Assembly (NCBI RefSeq): GCF_030161375.1
Contig: NZ_BSSQ01000025.1
Coordinates: 1-36,190, forward strand
Origin: Paenibacillus glycanilyticus
GTDB taxonomy: Bacteria > Bacillota > Bacilli > Paenibacillales > Paenibacillaceae
Direction: 5' to 3'
DNA: 36,190 nucleotides
The position numbers were made by a program, and so were the translations under genes. The notes below the pieces were generated by a model. The model saw only the letters and a list, made by a program, of their open reading frames with translations, did not search any database and was not told the origin of the DNA. Below are positions 15,751 to 23,190 of the stretch, piece by piece. Position 1 is the stretch's first letter; each line of letters starts with the position of its first letter.

Positions 15751-16077
15751 ATGACCTTGACGATGGGAGATCGCCTTAAGGAGCTGCGCCAAAAGCGAAG
15801 CTTATCGCAAGAAATAGTTGCACAATCCATCGGCATAACGCGATCCGCTTACAGCCACTACGAAATCAACAACCGGCAGCCCGTGTATGAGACTTTGATC
15901 AAACTAGCCGCTTTTTTTGAAGTCACCACGGATTTTATTATCGACGGTGATACGCGCGGCAACGATGCCCAAGTTTCAGCAGACACGATCGAGATCATCC
16001 GTCTGCTTAATAAGATGGACGACGACAAACGCAAGGAATCCATCGACAAGATGCTCGAAGCGATTCGAGAGTCTTAG
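15751..16077 (+). CDS. XRE/Cro-type helix-turn-helix regulator
   Basis: A 108-residue regulator. GDRLKELRQKRSLSQEIVAQSIGITRSAYSHYEINNRQPVYETLIKLAAFFEVTTDFII is a full XRE five-helix domain with the recognition helix ITRSAYSHYE, followed by a charged C-terminal helix (IIRLLNKMDDDKRKESIDKMLEAI) likely used for dimerisation. GAGGAG lies three bases before the ATG at 15751 and nine before a TTG at 15757; either may be used. It probably represses its own promoter through the 19-bp palindrome 60 bp upstream, and may also affect the divergent gene. It resembles SinR-like and SOS-independent phage-type regulators only in general fold. Confidence 0.9.
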   Translation: MTLTMGDRLKELRQKRSLSQEIVAQSIGITRSAYSHYEINNRQPVYETLIKLAAFFEVTTDFIIDGDTRGNDAQVSADTIEIIRLLNKMDDDKRKESIDKMLEAIRES

Positions 16078-16079
16078 TT

Positions 16080-16105
16080 AGCCGCTGTCCGCAGGACTAG
16101 CGGCT
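16080..16105. terminator. Possible terminator between XRE and PAP2 genes
   Basis: AGCCGCT (16080-16086) pairs with AGCGGCT (16099-16105), with TCC/GGA inside. The hairpin lies between convergent stops and overlaps the PAP2 stop codon; a T-run is poor on both sides, so efficiency is doubtful. Confidence 0.4.
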
Positions 16106-16723
16106 GCTAGGCCTCTTTCCCCTTGTAAACGCCGCTACCACCATGCACACGACAATCCCCCCGGCTGCATACCCCCCTATAATATCAGTAGCATAATGAA
16201 CGCTGAAATACAGGCGGGAAGCCCCCATAAGAATGATAAGTGCAGCAGCTGCGATGGATACGATCCATTTAACCGGACGGCTAATGCTGTTGTCTGTTAC
16301 AATCCAAATTGCCGCCAGTGCATACATGACCAAAGCAAGCATGGCATTGCCGCTCGGAAAGCTGGAGCCGTCCGCTTCAATTCCCCATGCGCCTACCGGT
16401 CTTGCCCGATCAAAGCCGGACTTGATAAACGTGTTGACTAGGTATGCCCCGGCAACGCCCGAAATTAGCAGCACCGCGCGTCTCCACCCCTGTTTCCAGG
16501 CGAGCCAGCCGGCCAATACAAGCGTTATCGCAATAATGCCCACCGTTGAGCCTAGCGTTGTCATAGCTTTGAACAGATCGGTTAACGTTCCGTTATGTAT
16601 GCTTGCGAACCAATCCGAAACCGATACATCAAGCTGTGACGCATGTGTGCGGTCAGCCAACACGGCTGCCAGTATAAATGCAAGCAGACTTACCGTTAAA
16701 CCTATCAGCGATGATTTTCGAAT
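16097..16723 (-). CDS. PAP2-family membrane phosphatase, probable ATT start
   Basis: A membrane phosphatase of the lipid phosphate/undecaprenyl-diphosphate type. Motif C1 is KSGFDRARP and C3 is SRLYFSVHYATD; C2 reads FPSGNA, with Asn where PAP2 enzymes usually have His. There are six hydrophobic segments, the first (LIGLTVSLLAFILAAVL) lying upstream of any ATG, GTG or TTG start except the GTG at 16663. That GTG has no ribosome site and would cut the first helix away. A perfect AGGAGGG (16737-16731) is followed after seven bases by an in-frame ATT (16723-16721), and no canonical start lies nearby. An ATT (or neighbouring ATA) start, giving about 208 residues, is therefore the best reading; a sequencing error is the other explanation. 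Confidence 0.8.
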   Translation of the reverse strand: MRKSSLIGLTVSLLAFILAAVLADRTHASQLDVSVSDWFASIHNGTLTDLFKAMTTLGSTVGIIAITLVLAGWLAWKQGWRRAVLLISGVAGAYLVNTFIKSGFDRARPVGAWGIEADGSSFPSGNAMLALVMYALAAIWIVTDNSISRPVKWIVSIAAAALIILMGASRLYFSVHYATDIIGGYAAGGIVVCMVVAAFTRGKRPSSR

Positions 16724-16736
16724 TATTATTCCCTCC

Positions 16737-16948
16737 TAAAAAGAATTGGCGCGCTCTTTGCGGCAATTCTTGCTTCGTAAGCATGAACTTAAAGAATTGG
16801 CGCGCCTTTTGCGGCAATTCTTGCCTCGTAAGCATAAACCTAAAAAGAATTGGCGCGCGCCCTTTGCGACAATTCTTGCTTCGTAAGCATGAACTTAAAA
16901 AATTGGCGCGCCTTTTTGCGGCAATTCTTGCCTCGTAAGCATCATCTT
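16737..16948. repeat. Four tandem 51-55-bp intergenic repeats with internal hairpins
   Basis: Four copies start at about 16737, 16790, 16841 and 16896. Each has a TAAA lead, AGAATTGGCGCGC, a T-rich loop, GCGGCAATTCTT, then TGCTTCGTAAGCA or TGCCTCGTAAGCA and AT-rich filler. AAGAATTG pairs with CAATTCTT (with CGC/GCG inside), and TGCTT with AAGCA, so each unit can form two hairpins. Copies differ by single bases and loop length. The block fills the gap between the divergent PAP2 and methyltransferase genes and starts only a few bases upstream of the PAP2 ribosome site. Confidence 0.85.
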
Positions 16949-16950
16949 AA

Positions 16951-16979
16951 TTGCTTCATCTTGCGCGCTTCGTTATAAT
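16951..16979 (+). promoter_or_regulatory. Promoter of the methyltransferase-pseudouridine synthase operon
   Basis: TTGCTT at 16951-16956 and TATAAT at 16974-16979 are 17 bp apart, right after the last tandem repeat. A second TATAAT lies exactly 21 bp further on (16995-17000) inside a TTATAATA direct repeat but has no good -35. Confidence 0.6.
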
Positions 16980-17038
16980 AGTCGAAGACTTCATTATAAT
17001 ACAACGAAAATTATACACCAGGGAAGGATCACTATAAC

Positions 17039-17905
17039 ATGTATGTAGCAGATAAATGGGTAGATTATGAAGTAATCGATACGGGCGCGGGAGACAAGCT
17101 CGAGCGTTGGGGGCAATACATTCTCCGCCGTCCGGACCCGCAGATTATTTGGCCAATCGCAGACGAAACGGGAGCTTGGAAAAAAGCCGACGGCCATTAT
17201 CACCGCAGCTCCTCGGGAGGCGGCCAATGGCAATTCAAATCCAGCCTGCCTGAACGCTGGACAATCTCCTACGGAGAACTGAAATTCCACATCAAACCTA
17301 CGAGTTTCAAGCATACCGGCCTGTTCCCGGAGCAAGCGGTGAACTGGAGCTGGATGATGGATAAAATCCGCAATGCCGGACGTCCGATCCGCGTGCTTAA
17401 CCTGTTCGCCTACTCCGGCGGCGCCACGGTCGCTGCTGCTGCAGCCGGCGCTGATGTCGTTCATGTAGACGCCTCTAAAGGCATGGTACAGTGGGCGAAA
17501 GAAAACGCGCAATTGTCCGGCCTCGAAAGCGCTCCTATTCGTTACATTACGGACGACGTATTCAAATTCGTGCAACGCGAGCAACGCCGCGGCCGCCAAT
17601 ATGACGCCATCATTATGGACCCGCCTTCTTACGGCCGGGGACCTAACGGAGAAACCTGGAAGCTCGAAGAAAACCTGTATCCGTTCCTTGAGTTCTGTAC
17701 AACGATTCTGTCTGACAATCCGTTGTTCATGCTCATTAACTCCTATACGACAGGCCTTTCTCCAAGCGTCCTGCACAATCTTCTCCATACAACGATGAAG
17801 AAGAAATACGGCGGAGTTATCAATTGCGGCGAGATCGGCTTGCCGATTACGGAATCGGGCCTTAACCTGCCATGCGGTATTCTAGGACGTTGGGAGTCGG
17901 AATAA
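17039..17905 (+). CDS. Class I SAM-dependent methyltransferase, RlmI/RlmL-like, probable rRNA enzyme
   Basis: A 288-residue protein. The N-terminal about 110 residues bear a substrate domain (YILRRPDPQIIWPIADETG; FKHTGLFPEQAVNWSWM), followed by a Rossmann fold: motif I LNLFAYSGGATVAAAAAGA, acidic loop HVDASKGMVQWAKENA, and motif IV IIMDPPSYGRG, the DPPS form seen in RNA base methyltransferases. It resembles the RlmI/RlmK type without the PUA domain. The target base is unknown. AAGG lies about 12 bases before the ATG. Its stop overlaps the start of the pseudouridine synthase gene (TAATG), so the two are translationally coupled and likely both modify RNA. Confidence 0.85.
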   Translation: MYVADKWVDYEVIDTGAGDKLERWGQYILRRPDPQIIWPIADETGAWKKADGHYHRSSSGGGQWQFKSSLPERWTISYGELKFHIKPTSFKHTGLFPEQAVNWSWMMDKIRNAGRPIRVLNLFAYSGGATVAAAAAGADVVHVDASKGMVQWAKENAQLSGLESAPIRYITDDVFKFVQREQRRGRQYDAIIMDPPSYGRGPNGETWKLEENLYPFLEFCTTILSDNPLFMLINSYTTGLSPSVLHNLLHTTMKKKYGGVINCGEIGLPITESGLNLPCGILGRWESE

Positions 17906-18642
17906 TGGCTGCTCCAAAGGAATCTAACAGCCCGGCCATTCCTGTGCTGTATGAAGATAACCATATCATTGCGGTAGTCAAGCTCCCCGGTATTCCATCC
18001 CAAGAGGATGAGACCGGGGATCCCGATATGCTGACTTTAATCAAACAGGATTTGAAAATCCGCCACAACAAGCCGGGGAACGTATTCCTCGGCCTTGTTC
18101 ATCGTCTGGACAGACCGGTTGGAGGAGCGATGTTGTTCGCCAAAACCTCCAAAGCCGCATCACGTCTGTCTGAAGCCGTTCGCAGCCGTACGTTTGGCAA
18201 AACGTATATTTGCGTTGTTCACGGCAAGCCGGCGAAACCGCAGGACCGGCTTCGTCATTACATATGGAAAGACGCCAAGCGCAATCAGGTTACCGTGTAC
18301 AATAAACCTGAAGGCGATGCGAAAGAAGCGATTCTGGAATATAAGGTATGCGCAGAGGCAGGAGGATACTCTCTGATCGCCGTGAAGCTCCATACCGGAA
18401 GATCGCATCAGATCCGTGCCCAGATGGCGCATATCGGCTGTCCGCTTGTTGCAGACCGCAAATACGGCGCGCCTAACACTTCAACCGTATCCGATATCGC
18501 CTTATGGTCGACATCCGTCGAAGCGCCTCATCCGGTTACAAAAGAACGGCAAACCTTTCGGTCCGTTCCATTCGGCTCGCCTGCCTGGTCCTGGTGGACC
18601 AATGACCAATTGGAGCTGGCATCCACTACTTTTCTAACTTAA
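17905..18642 (+). CDS. RluA-family pseudouridine synthase
   Basis: A 245-residue synthase. LGLVHRLDRPVGGAMLFAKTSKAA carries the catalytic Asp (about residue 69) in the HRLDR motif, and LHTGRSHQIRAQMAHIGCPLVADRKYG is the second family motif. There is no S4 domain. It starts with the ATG at 17905 that overlaps the methyltransferase stop; a longer in-frame start at 17872 is not needed. It isomerises uridine in rRNA or tRNA; the target is not clear. The C-terminus (WWTNDQLELASTTFL) is non-conserved. Confidence 0.93.
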   Translation: MAAPKESNSPAIPVLYEDNHIIAVVKLPGIPSQEDETGDPDMLTLIKQDLKIRHNKPGNVFLGLVHRLDRPVGGAMLFAKTSKAASRLSEAVRSRTFGKTYICVVHGKPAKPQDRLRHYIWKDAKRNQVTVYNKPEGDAKEAILEYKVCAEAGGYSLIAVKLHTGRSHQIRAQMAHIGCPLVADRKYGAPNTSTVSDIALWSTSVEAPHPVTKERQTFRSVPFGSPAWSWWTNDQLELASTTFLT

Positions 18643-18660
18643 AGGAGGGATTCGCCCTTC

Positions 18661-19941
18661 ATGCGCAGAATGCGAAGCAAGAAGCGCTTGACTATTCATT
18701 TTACGCTTTTATTGCTGGCAGTGGCCGGCCTTCTTGCCATTATTACTTCTACGATGATGCAGGATTCCAATCAAACGACGGATACCGCTTCAAGAACGCC
18801 AGAGCCTTCGCCGACGATTCAGCCGGCAACGCCGACGCCAACGCTTGCTCCAACGCCTAGCCCAACGCCAACTCCGGTGCCCACGCCCCAATTCGATGAA
18901 GCGGTATGGATGGCTGTCGGTGACATTATGATGCACAAGCCGGAGCTGCCAGGCGCCTACGACAGCAAGACAAAAAAGTATAACTTTAACTATTTCTTTA
19001 AAGAAGTGAAGCCGATCCTTGAACAAGGCGATTGGGTAATGGCTAACCTGGAGACGCCCGTTGCAGGTCCCTCTTATGGTTATACCGGTTATCCGAGCTT
19101 TAACGCCCCGGTAGAGCTGCTGGATGCCCTGCAATACGCCGGGTTCAACATCTTAACCAACGCGAACAATCATTCACTCGACAAAGGCGATAAAGGGCTT
19201 ATGCTCACCTTAAAGCACCTGAAAGAGTACCCTTTCGTACTCAAAGGAACGGCAGAATCCCAGGAAGAAGCAGACGCGCCCGTCATTGTCGAGCATAACG
19301 GAATCAAGATGGGATTGCTCGCCTATACGTACGGCACTAACGGAATTCCGCTACCCAAGGGCAAACCTTATGCCGTCTCTCTTATCGACGAGAACAAAAT
19401 GATAAACGACATTCATCACCTGAAGGCGATTGGAGCGGATTTCGTAACCGTCGCCCTTCACTTTGGAATTGAGTACCAAACTACGCCAAACGATGAGCAA
19501 AAGAAGCTGGCCCGCAAACTTGTTGCCGAAGGAGCGGACATTATTGCAGGCGCTCACCCGCATGTCATTCAGCCTTATGAAGTATTGGATACAACGGATG
19601 CTTCCGGGCATCAACGACAAGGACTTATTATTTATTCTATGGGCAACTTCATCTCCGCCCAACGCGGCGATACCAAGGACTACGGCGTCATCTTTAAAGT
19701 GAAGGTAAGAAAAAATAAATCCGACGGCTCAATTGAGCTATCGGATATTGAAGCCACTCCAACCTATGTACAACGGTACCAGCCGGACAATTATTACCGA
19801 TTCCGCATCCTGCCGGTTGAACAGACCATTAAGGCCGCGAGCGACAGCTTGCTGACGGAGGAAGATTACAGCTCCATGAAACAAACGATTAAAGTTCTTC
19901 GCAATCGTCTAAGAGCGATGTTGCACCCAGATCCGCAGTAA
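18661..19941 (+). CDS. CapA/PgsA-like cell-surface metallophosphatase-fold protein
   Basis: A 426-residue protein with a membrane anchor (residues about 9-32), a Pro-Thr-Ser linker (PTPTLAPTPSPTPTPVPTP, about 50-75) and a calcineurin-like domain: VGDIMMHKPELPG, MANLETPVAG, NANNHSLDKGDKG, VTVALHFGIEYQ, IAGAHPHVIQPYEV and IYSMGNFIS, all CapA hallmarks. In capsule operons CapA/PgsA joins poly-gamma-glutamate synthesis or export, but no capB, capC or pgs genes are here, so the role of this lone copy is unknown. AAAGGAGG lies about 12 bases before the ATG; it may be read with the two RNA-modifying genes 18 bp upstream. Confidence 0.9.
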   Translation: MRRMRSKKRLTIHFTLLLLAVAGLLAIITSTMMQDSNQTTDTASRTPEPSPTIQPATPTPTLAPTPSPTPTPVPTPQFDEAVWMAVGDIMMHKPELPGAYDSKTKKYNFNYFFKEVKPILEQGDWVMANLETPVAGPSYGYTGYPSFNAPVELLDALQYAGFNILTNANNHSLDKGDKGLMLTLKHLKEYPFVLKGTAESQEEADAPVIVEHNGIKMGLLAYTYGTNGIPLPKGKPYAVSLIDENKMINDIHHLKAIGADFVTVALHFGIEYQTTPNDEQKKLARKLVAEGADIIAGAHPHVIQPYEVLDTTDASGHQRQGLIIYSMGNFISAQRGDTKDYGVIFKVKVRKNKSDGSIELSDIEATPTYVQRYQPDNYYRFRILPVEQTIKAASDSLLTEEDYSSMKQTIKVLRNRLRAMLHPDPQ

Positions 19942-19967
19942 GCGAATATGGTAATAGATTCATAGAT

Positions 19968-20372
19968 TTAAGCGTTAGCTACTTTGCCCAGCAGATACAC
20001 AAGCAGCTGCTGGTTATGGGAAGATATACGGTCCAGCGAGTCGCCGATTAACTTCGAGCGAACCTCAGTTCCTCGCTGGGCTTCATCTTTTCCTTTCCCC
20101 GTTACAGATACCCATACAATTCTGCGGTCCTGATTATCTCTTGTACGTACAATTAACTCGTTACGCTCCATGCGGTCTAGCAATGTCGTAATCGCAGCAG
20201 GAGTTGTTGCCAGGTATTGCAGTAATTCAGAAGGCTTCATCGGCTCATGCTGCATCAAAATATCGAGTACATTCAATTGACCTTCCGTCAGAGGCGCAAG
20301 CCCCTCTTCCAAACTATCTTTCCAATCTCTTGTCATCTTCATCCACAGCCGAGTAAATTCTTCAGAAACCAT
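19968..20372 (-). CDS. MarR-family transcriptional regulator
   Basis: A 134-residue winged-helix protein (LTEGQLNVLDILMQHEPMKPSELLQYLATTPAAITTLLDRMERNELIVRTRDNQDRRIVWVSVTGKG), with recognition helix TPAAITTLLDRME and the D-R-R wing. The ATG at 20372 follows GGAAG and GCGGGTG; a longer in-frame GTG at 20426 would place the -10 box inside the gene. Gene order gives no obvious target: it is convergent with capA and divergent from a small unknown gene. Confidence 0.88.
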   Translation of the reverse strand: MVSEEFTRLWMKMTRDWKDSLEEGLAPLTEGQLNVLDILMQHEPMKPSELLQYLATTPAAITTLLDRMERNELIVRTRDNQDRRIVWVSVTGKGKDEAQRGTEVRSKLIGDSLDRISSHNQQLLVYLLGKVANA

Positions 20373-20412
20373 ATGAGCACCCGCTTCCTGTCCAATTTTC
20401 TCATTTATACCA

Positions 20413-20421
20413 ATTATAGCA
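20413..20421 (-). promoter_or_regulatory. Extended -10 promoter of the second MarR gene
   Basis: On the minus strand TGCTATAAT (20421-20413) is a perfect extended -10 element. No good -35 is seen 16-18 bp upstream, as is usual for extended -10 promoters. It places the transcript start about 35 bp before the ATG at 20372. Confidence 0.5.
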
Positions 20422-20567
20422 TTCACCCATGTCGAATAAAAGGTTAACCCAATTAATAATTTGAGTCATTAATCGCTATAAAGTCGAACATTATGACAGA
20501 AGTAGACATACAATGGGCATAGGCGCCTCAACTATTCGTCGAAACGATGCGTGAAGGAGTGATCCGC

Positions 20568-20735
20568 ATGGATGACCAGAAAGCAGAAATCATTCGCAAG
20601 ATAAAAGCCTACGGCATCATAAAAGACCCACAATGGCTCGACCGCCCGGATGAGCTGGTGCCAATGTGGGTCATGTTAGATGCCATCGTCCGGTTAATTG
20701 AACGGTTTGATCCGCCTAACCGGCCTTATGACTGA
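20568..20735 (+). CDS. Small hypothetical protein (55 residues)
   Basis: Not recognised. AAGGAG lies eight bases before the ATG at 20568, which makes it a likely real gene. The protein is a single soluble helix-rich domain, MDDQKAEIIRKIKAYGI, then PQWLDRPDELVPMWVMLDAIVRLIERFDPP; two Trp and no Cys. Its last 10 bases overlap the end of the convergent parC gene. Confidence 0.6.
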   Translation: MDDQKAEIIRKIKAYGIIKDPQWLDRPDELVPMWVMLDAIVRLIERFDPPNRPYD

Positions 20736-23179
20736 GGAGATATGACGGGCCGAACAAAGATCGTAGTAATGACATCGTTCTTCTCAACCGGAATAAGAAT
20801 TCGTCCAATGGACTTCCGGTCTTCAATCGGTGCTTTCTCCGTAGAGGCTTCAAGCTGAGCGCCTTGGGATGTAAGCGCTATAATGCCTAACTCTTCCTTG
20901 CAATATAGAGCTACGACAAGCGCAGAACCGTTTGGCTTCACGCGTTTGCCTTCCTTGAACTCGAAGGTTTGAACCCCTTTGCCGCCTCTGCCTTGCAGCG
21001 GATAATCCAGCAGCAGCGTCCGTTTGGCATAACCCAAATCGGTTACGACCAGCACTTCACCTTCATCATCGGCAACCAAATCCGCCGCGATCAGATCATC
21101 ATCTTCTCTAAGCTGCATGCCGCGTACGCCGGCAGCGACACGTCCCATAGCATTAACGTCCTGCTCGTTGAACCGGATACTCATGCCAAGCTTGCTTACC
21201 AGCAGCAACTGCTTCGTGCTGTCGCTGAGCATTACCCGGATGACCTCGTCACCGTCCGCTACCTTGGCCGCGGCAATTGCGGTAGAACGGGTGGTCATAT
21301 ATTCCTTAAGCTCCGTGCGTTTCACTTGAGCGCGTTTCGTAACGAAGAGAAGCGATACGCCTGCTTGGTTAAAGTCCTTGACGGGAATAACCGATATGAT
21401 GGAATCATCCTTCGGGATCGGTACGATATTAACGACGGCCGTACCCGTATCCTTCCACTTGAATTCCGGAATTTGATGCACAGGCAGCATGTAATATTGT
21501 CCTTTACGGGTGAAGAGAAGCAAATTATCGATCGTATTCACTTCATGCACGCTGCTGATCGCATCGCCTTCCTTCACGCCTGCCGTCTGCAGATCACCGC
21601 CCGAACGGGTGAAGGACAACAGGCTTGTCCGCTTCATGTAACCCTCTTCGCTAAGCGTTACAATGACGTCTTCCGATTGAACCATAACCTCCAGGTTAAC
21701 CTTCAGCTCTTCCACTTCGCCTCGGATCGCCGAACGGCGGTCGATGCCGAACTTCTCGCGGATTTCCGTGAGCTCATCCTTGATTACTCCAAGAAGTTTT
21801 TTCTCGCTTTCCAGAATCGAGCGCAAGTATGCAATACGCTTCTGCGTTTCTTTCCATTCCTTCTCGAGCGACGTAATCTCAAGATTCGTCAAACGGTACA
21901 ATTGAAGGGTCAGAATCGCATCGGCCTGCCGCTCGCTGAAGCCGTATTTCGCTACGAGGTTATTTTGAGCGTCGGCACGGTTCTTGGAAGCCTTGATCGT
22001 CGCGATAACTTCGTCAAGAATATTAAGCGCCTTTACGAGGCCTTCTACGACATGCGCACGCTCTTCCGCTTTCTCCAGCTCGTATTTGGTGCGGTGCGTC
22101 ACAACTTCCTTCTGGTGGTCGATGTACGCGGTTAGAATCTGTTTGATGCCAAGCTGCTGCGGCGCTTTGTTAACGATCGCAACCATATTGAAGTTATAAG
22201 TCACTTGCAGATCGGTTTTCTTCAGCAAATAAGCCAGAATGCCGTTTGCGTCCGCGTCTTTCTTCAACTCAACTACGATGCGCAGACCGTTGCGGCCGCT
22301 TTCGTCGCGAACTTCGGAAATCCCCTCAACCTTTTTCTCCAGACGGATATTTTCCATCGCGCTAACGAGACGGGATTTGACGACCTGATACGGAATTTCC
22401 GTAATCGTAATCTGCTGGCGGCCGCCGCGTACATCTTCGATTTCTACCTTGGAGCGGATATAAATCCGGCCTTTGCCGGTTGTATAGGCTTCACGGATTC
22501 CTTCCTCGCCCATAATGATGCCGCCTGTCGGGAAGTCCGGGCCCTTCACGATGCCCATCAGCTCTTCAACCGTTATCTCCGGCCGGGCCATCATCGCTAC
22601 GCAAGCGTCAATCGTCTCGCGGAGACTATGCGGCGGAATTTCCGTTGCAAAACCGGCCGAAATCCCGCTTGTGCCATTCACCAGCAGGTTCGGATAACGC
22701 GCTGGCAATACGACAGGCTCTTTGGTCGTATTATCAAAATTGTCTTTAAATTGTACCGTACGTTTATCGATATCGCGCAAAATCTCCATGGCGATTGGCG
22801 ACAAACGCGCTTCGGTATAACGCATTGCCGCTGCCGGGTCATCATCCATCGAACCCCAGTTGCCGTGTCCATCGATCAGCACATGGCCCATCTTCCAAGG
22901 CTGCGCCATGCGCACCATGCCCTCATAGATCGAAGAGTCGCCGTGCGGATGGTAGTTACCCATTACGTCCCCGACGGTCTTTGCTGATTTGCGGTATGGC
23001 TTGTCGGGAGTATTGTTAGAATCGTACATCGCATACAATATGCGGCGCTGAACGGGCTTAAGCCCGTCTCTTACATCAGGAATAGCGCGGTCCTGAATAA
23101 TATATTTGGAATACCGGCCGAATCGGTCCCCAACGACCTCTTCCAAATAAGCCGGTAAAAACTGTTCCAGCATCCCCAT
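20726..23179 (-). CDS. parC: DNA topoisomerase IV subunit A
   Basis: An 817-residue type IIA topoisomerase breakage-reunion subunit. RAIPDVRDGLKPVQRRIL starts the winged helix domain, the quinolone region HPHGDSSIYEGMVRMAQPWK has Ser82 and Glu86 in the wild-type drug-sensitive form, and the catalytic Tyr121 lies in AAAMRYTEARL. The C-terminus is a beta-pinwheel without the GyrA box (QRRGGRGV type); IGHGNWG context and IYEGMVRMAQPW favour ParC over GyrA. AGGAGG lies seven bases before the ATG. It follows parE by 11 bases, so both are made together. It decatenates daughter chromosomes. Confidence 0.96.
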   Translation of the reverse strand: MGMLEQFLPAYLEEVVGDRFGRYSKYIIQDRAIPDVRDGLKPVQRRILYAMYDSNNTPDKPYRKSAKTVGDVMGNYHPHGDSSIYEGMVRMAQPWKMGHVLIDGHGNWGSMDDDPAAAMRYTEARLSPIAMEILRDIDKRTVQFKDNFDNTTKEPVVLPARYPNLLVNGTSGISAGFATEIPPHSLRETIDACVAMMARPEITVEELMGIVKGPDFPTGGIIMGEEGIREAYTTGKGRIYIRSKVEIEDVRGGRQQITITEIPYQVVKSRLVSAMENIRLEKKVEGISEVRDESGRNGLRIVVELKKDADANGILAYLLKKTDLQVTYNFNMVAIVNKAPQQLGIKQILTAYIDHQKEVVTHRTKYELEKAEERAHVVEGLVKALNILDEVIATIKASKNRADAQNNLVAKYGFSERQADAILTLQLYRLTNLEITSLEKEWKETQKRIAYLRSILESEKKLLGVIKDELTEIREKFGIDRRSAIRGEVEELKVNLEVMVQSEDVIVTLSEEGYMKRTSLLSFTRSGGDLQTAGVKEGDAISSVHEVNTIDNLLLFTRKGQYYMLPVHQIPEFKWKDTGTAVVNIVPIPKDDSIISVIPVKDFNQAGVSLLFVTKRAQVKRTELKEYMTTRSTAIAAAKVADGDEVIRVMLSDSTKQLLLVSKLGMSIRFNEQDVNAMGRVAAGVRGMQLREDDDLIAADLVADDEGEVLVVTDLGYAKRTLLLDYPLQGRGGKGVQTFEFKEGKRVKPNGSALVVALYCKEELGIIALTSQGAQLEASTEKAPIEDRKSIGRILIPVEKNDVITTIFVRPVISPQS

Positions 23180-23190
23180 GCCGTGACCTC

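Noticed and set aside
16678..16938. Frame reading through the tandem repeats (NWRALCGNSC-type peptide)
   Set aside because: The repeat unit is not a multiple of three in all copies, so the peptide changes frame between copies; there is no ribosome site.
16737..16948. CRISPR array
   Set aside because: The units follow each other without unique spacers and no cas gene is present.
20969..22135. 388-codon plus-strand frame opposite parC
   Set aside because: It is an antisense artefact of parC codon use; no domain is visible.
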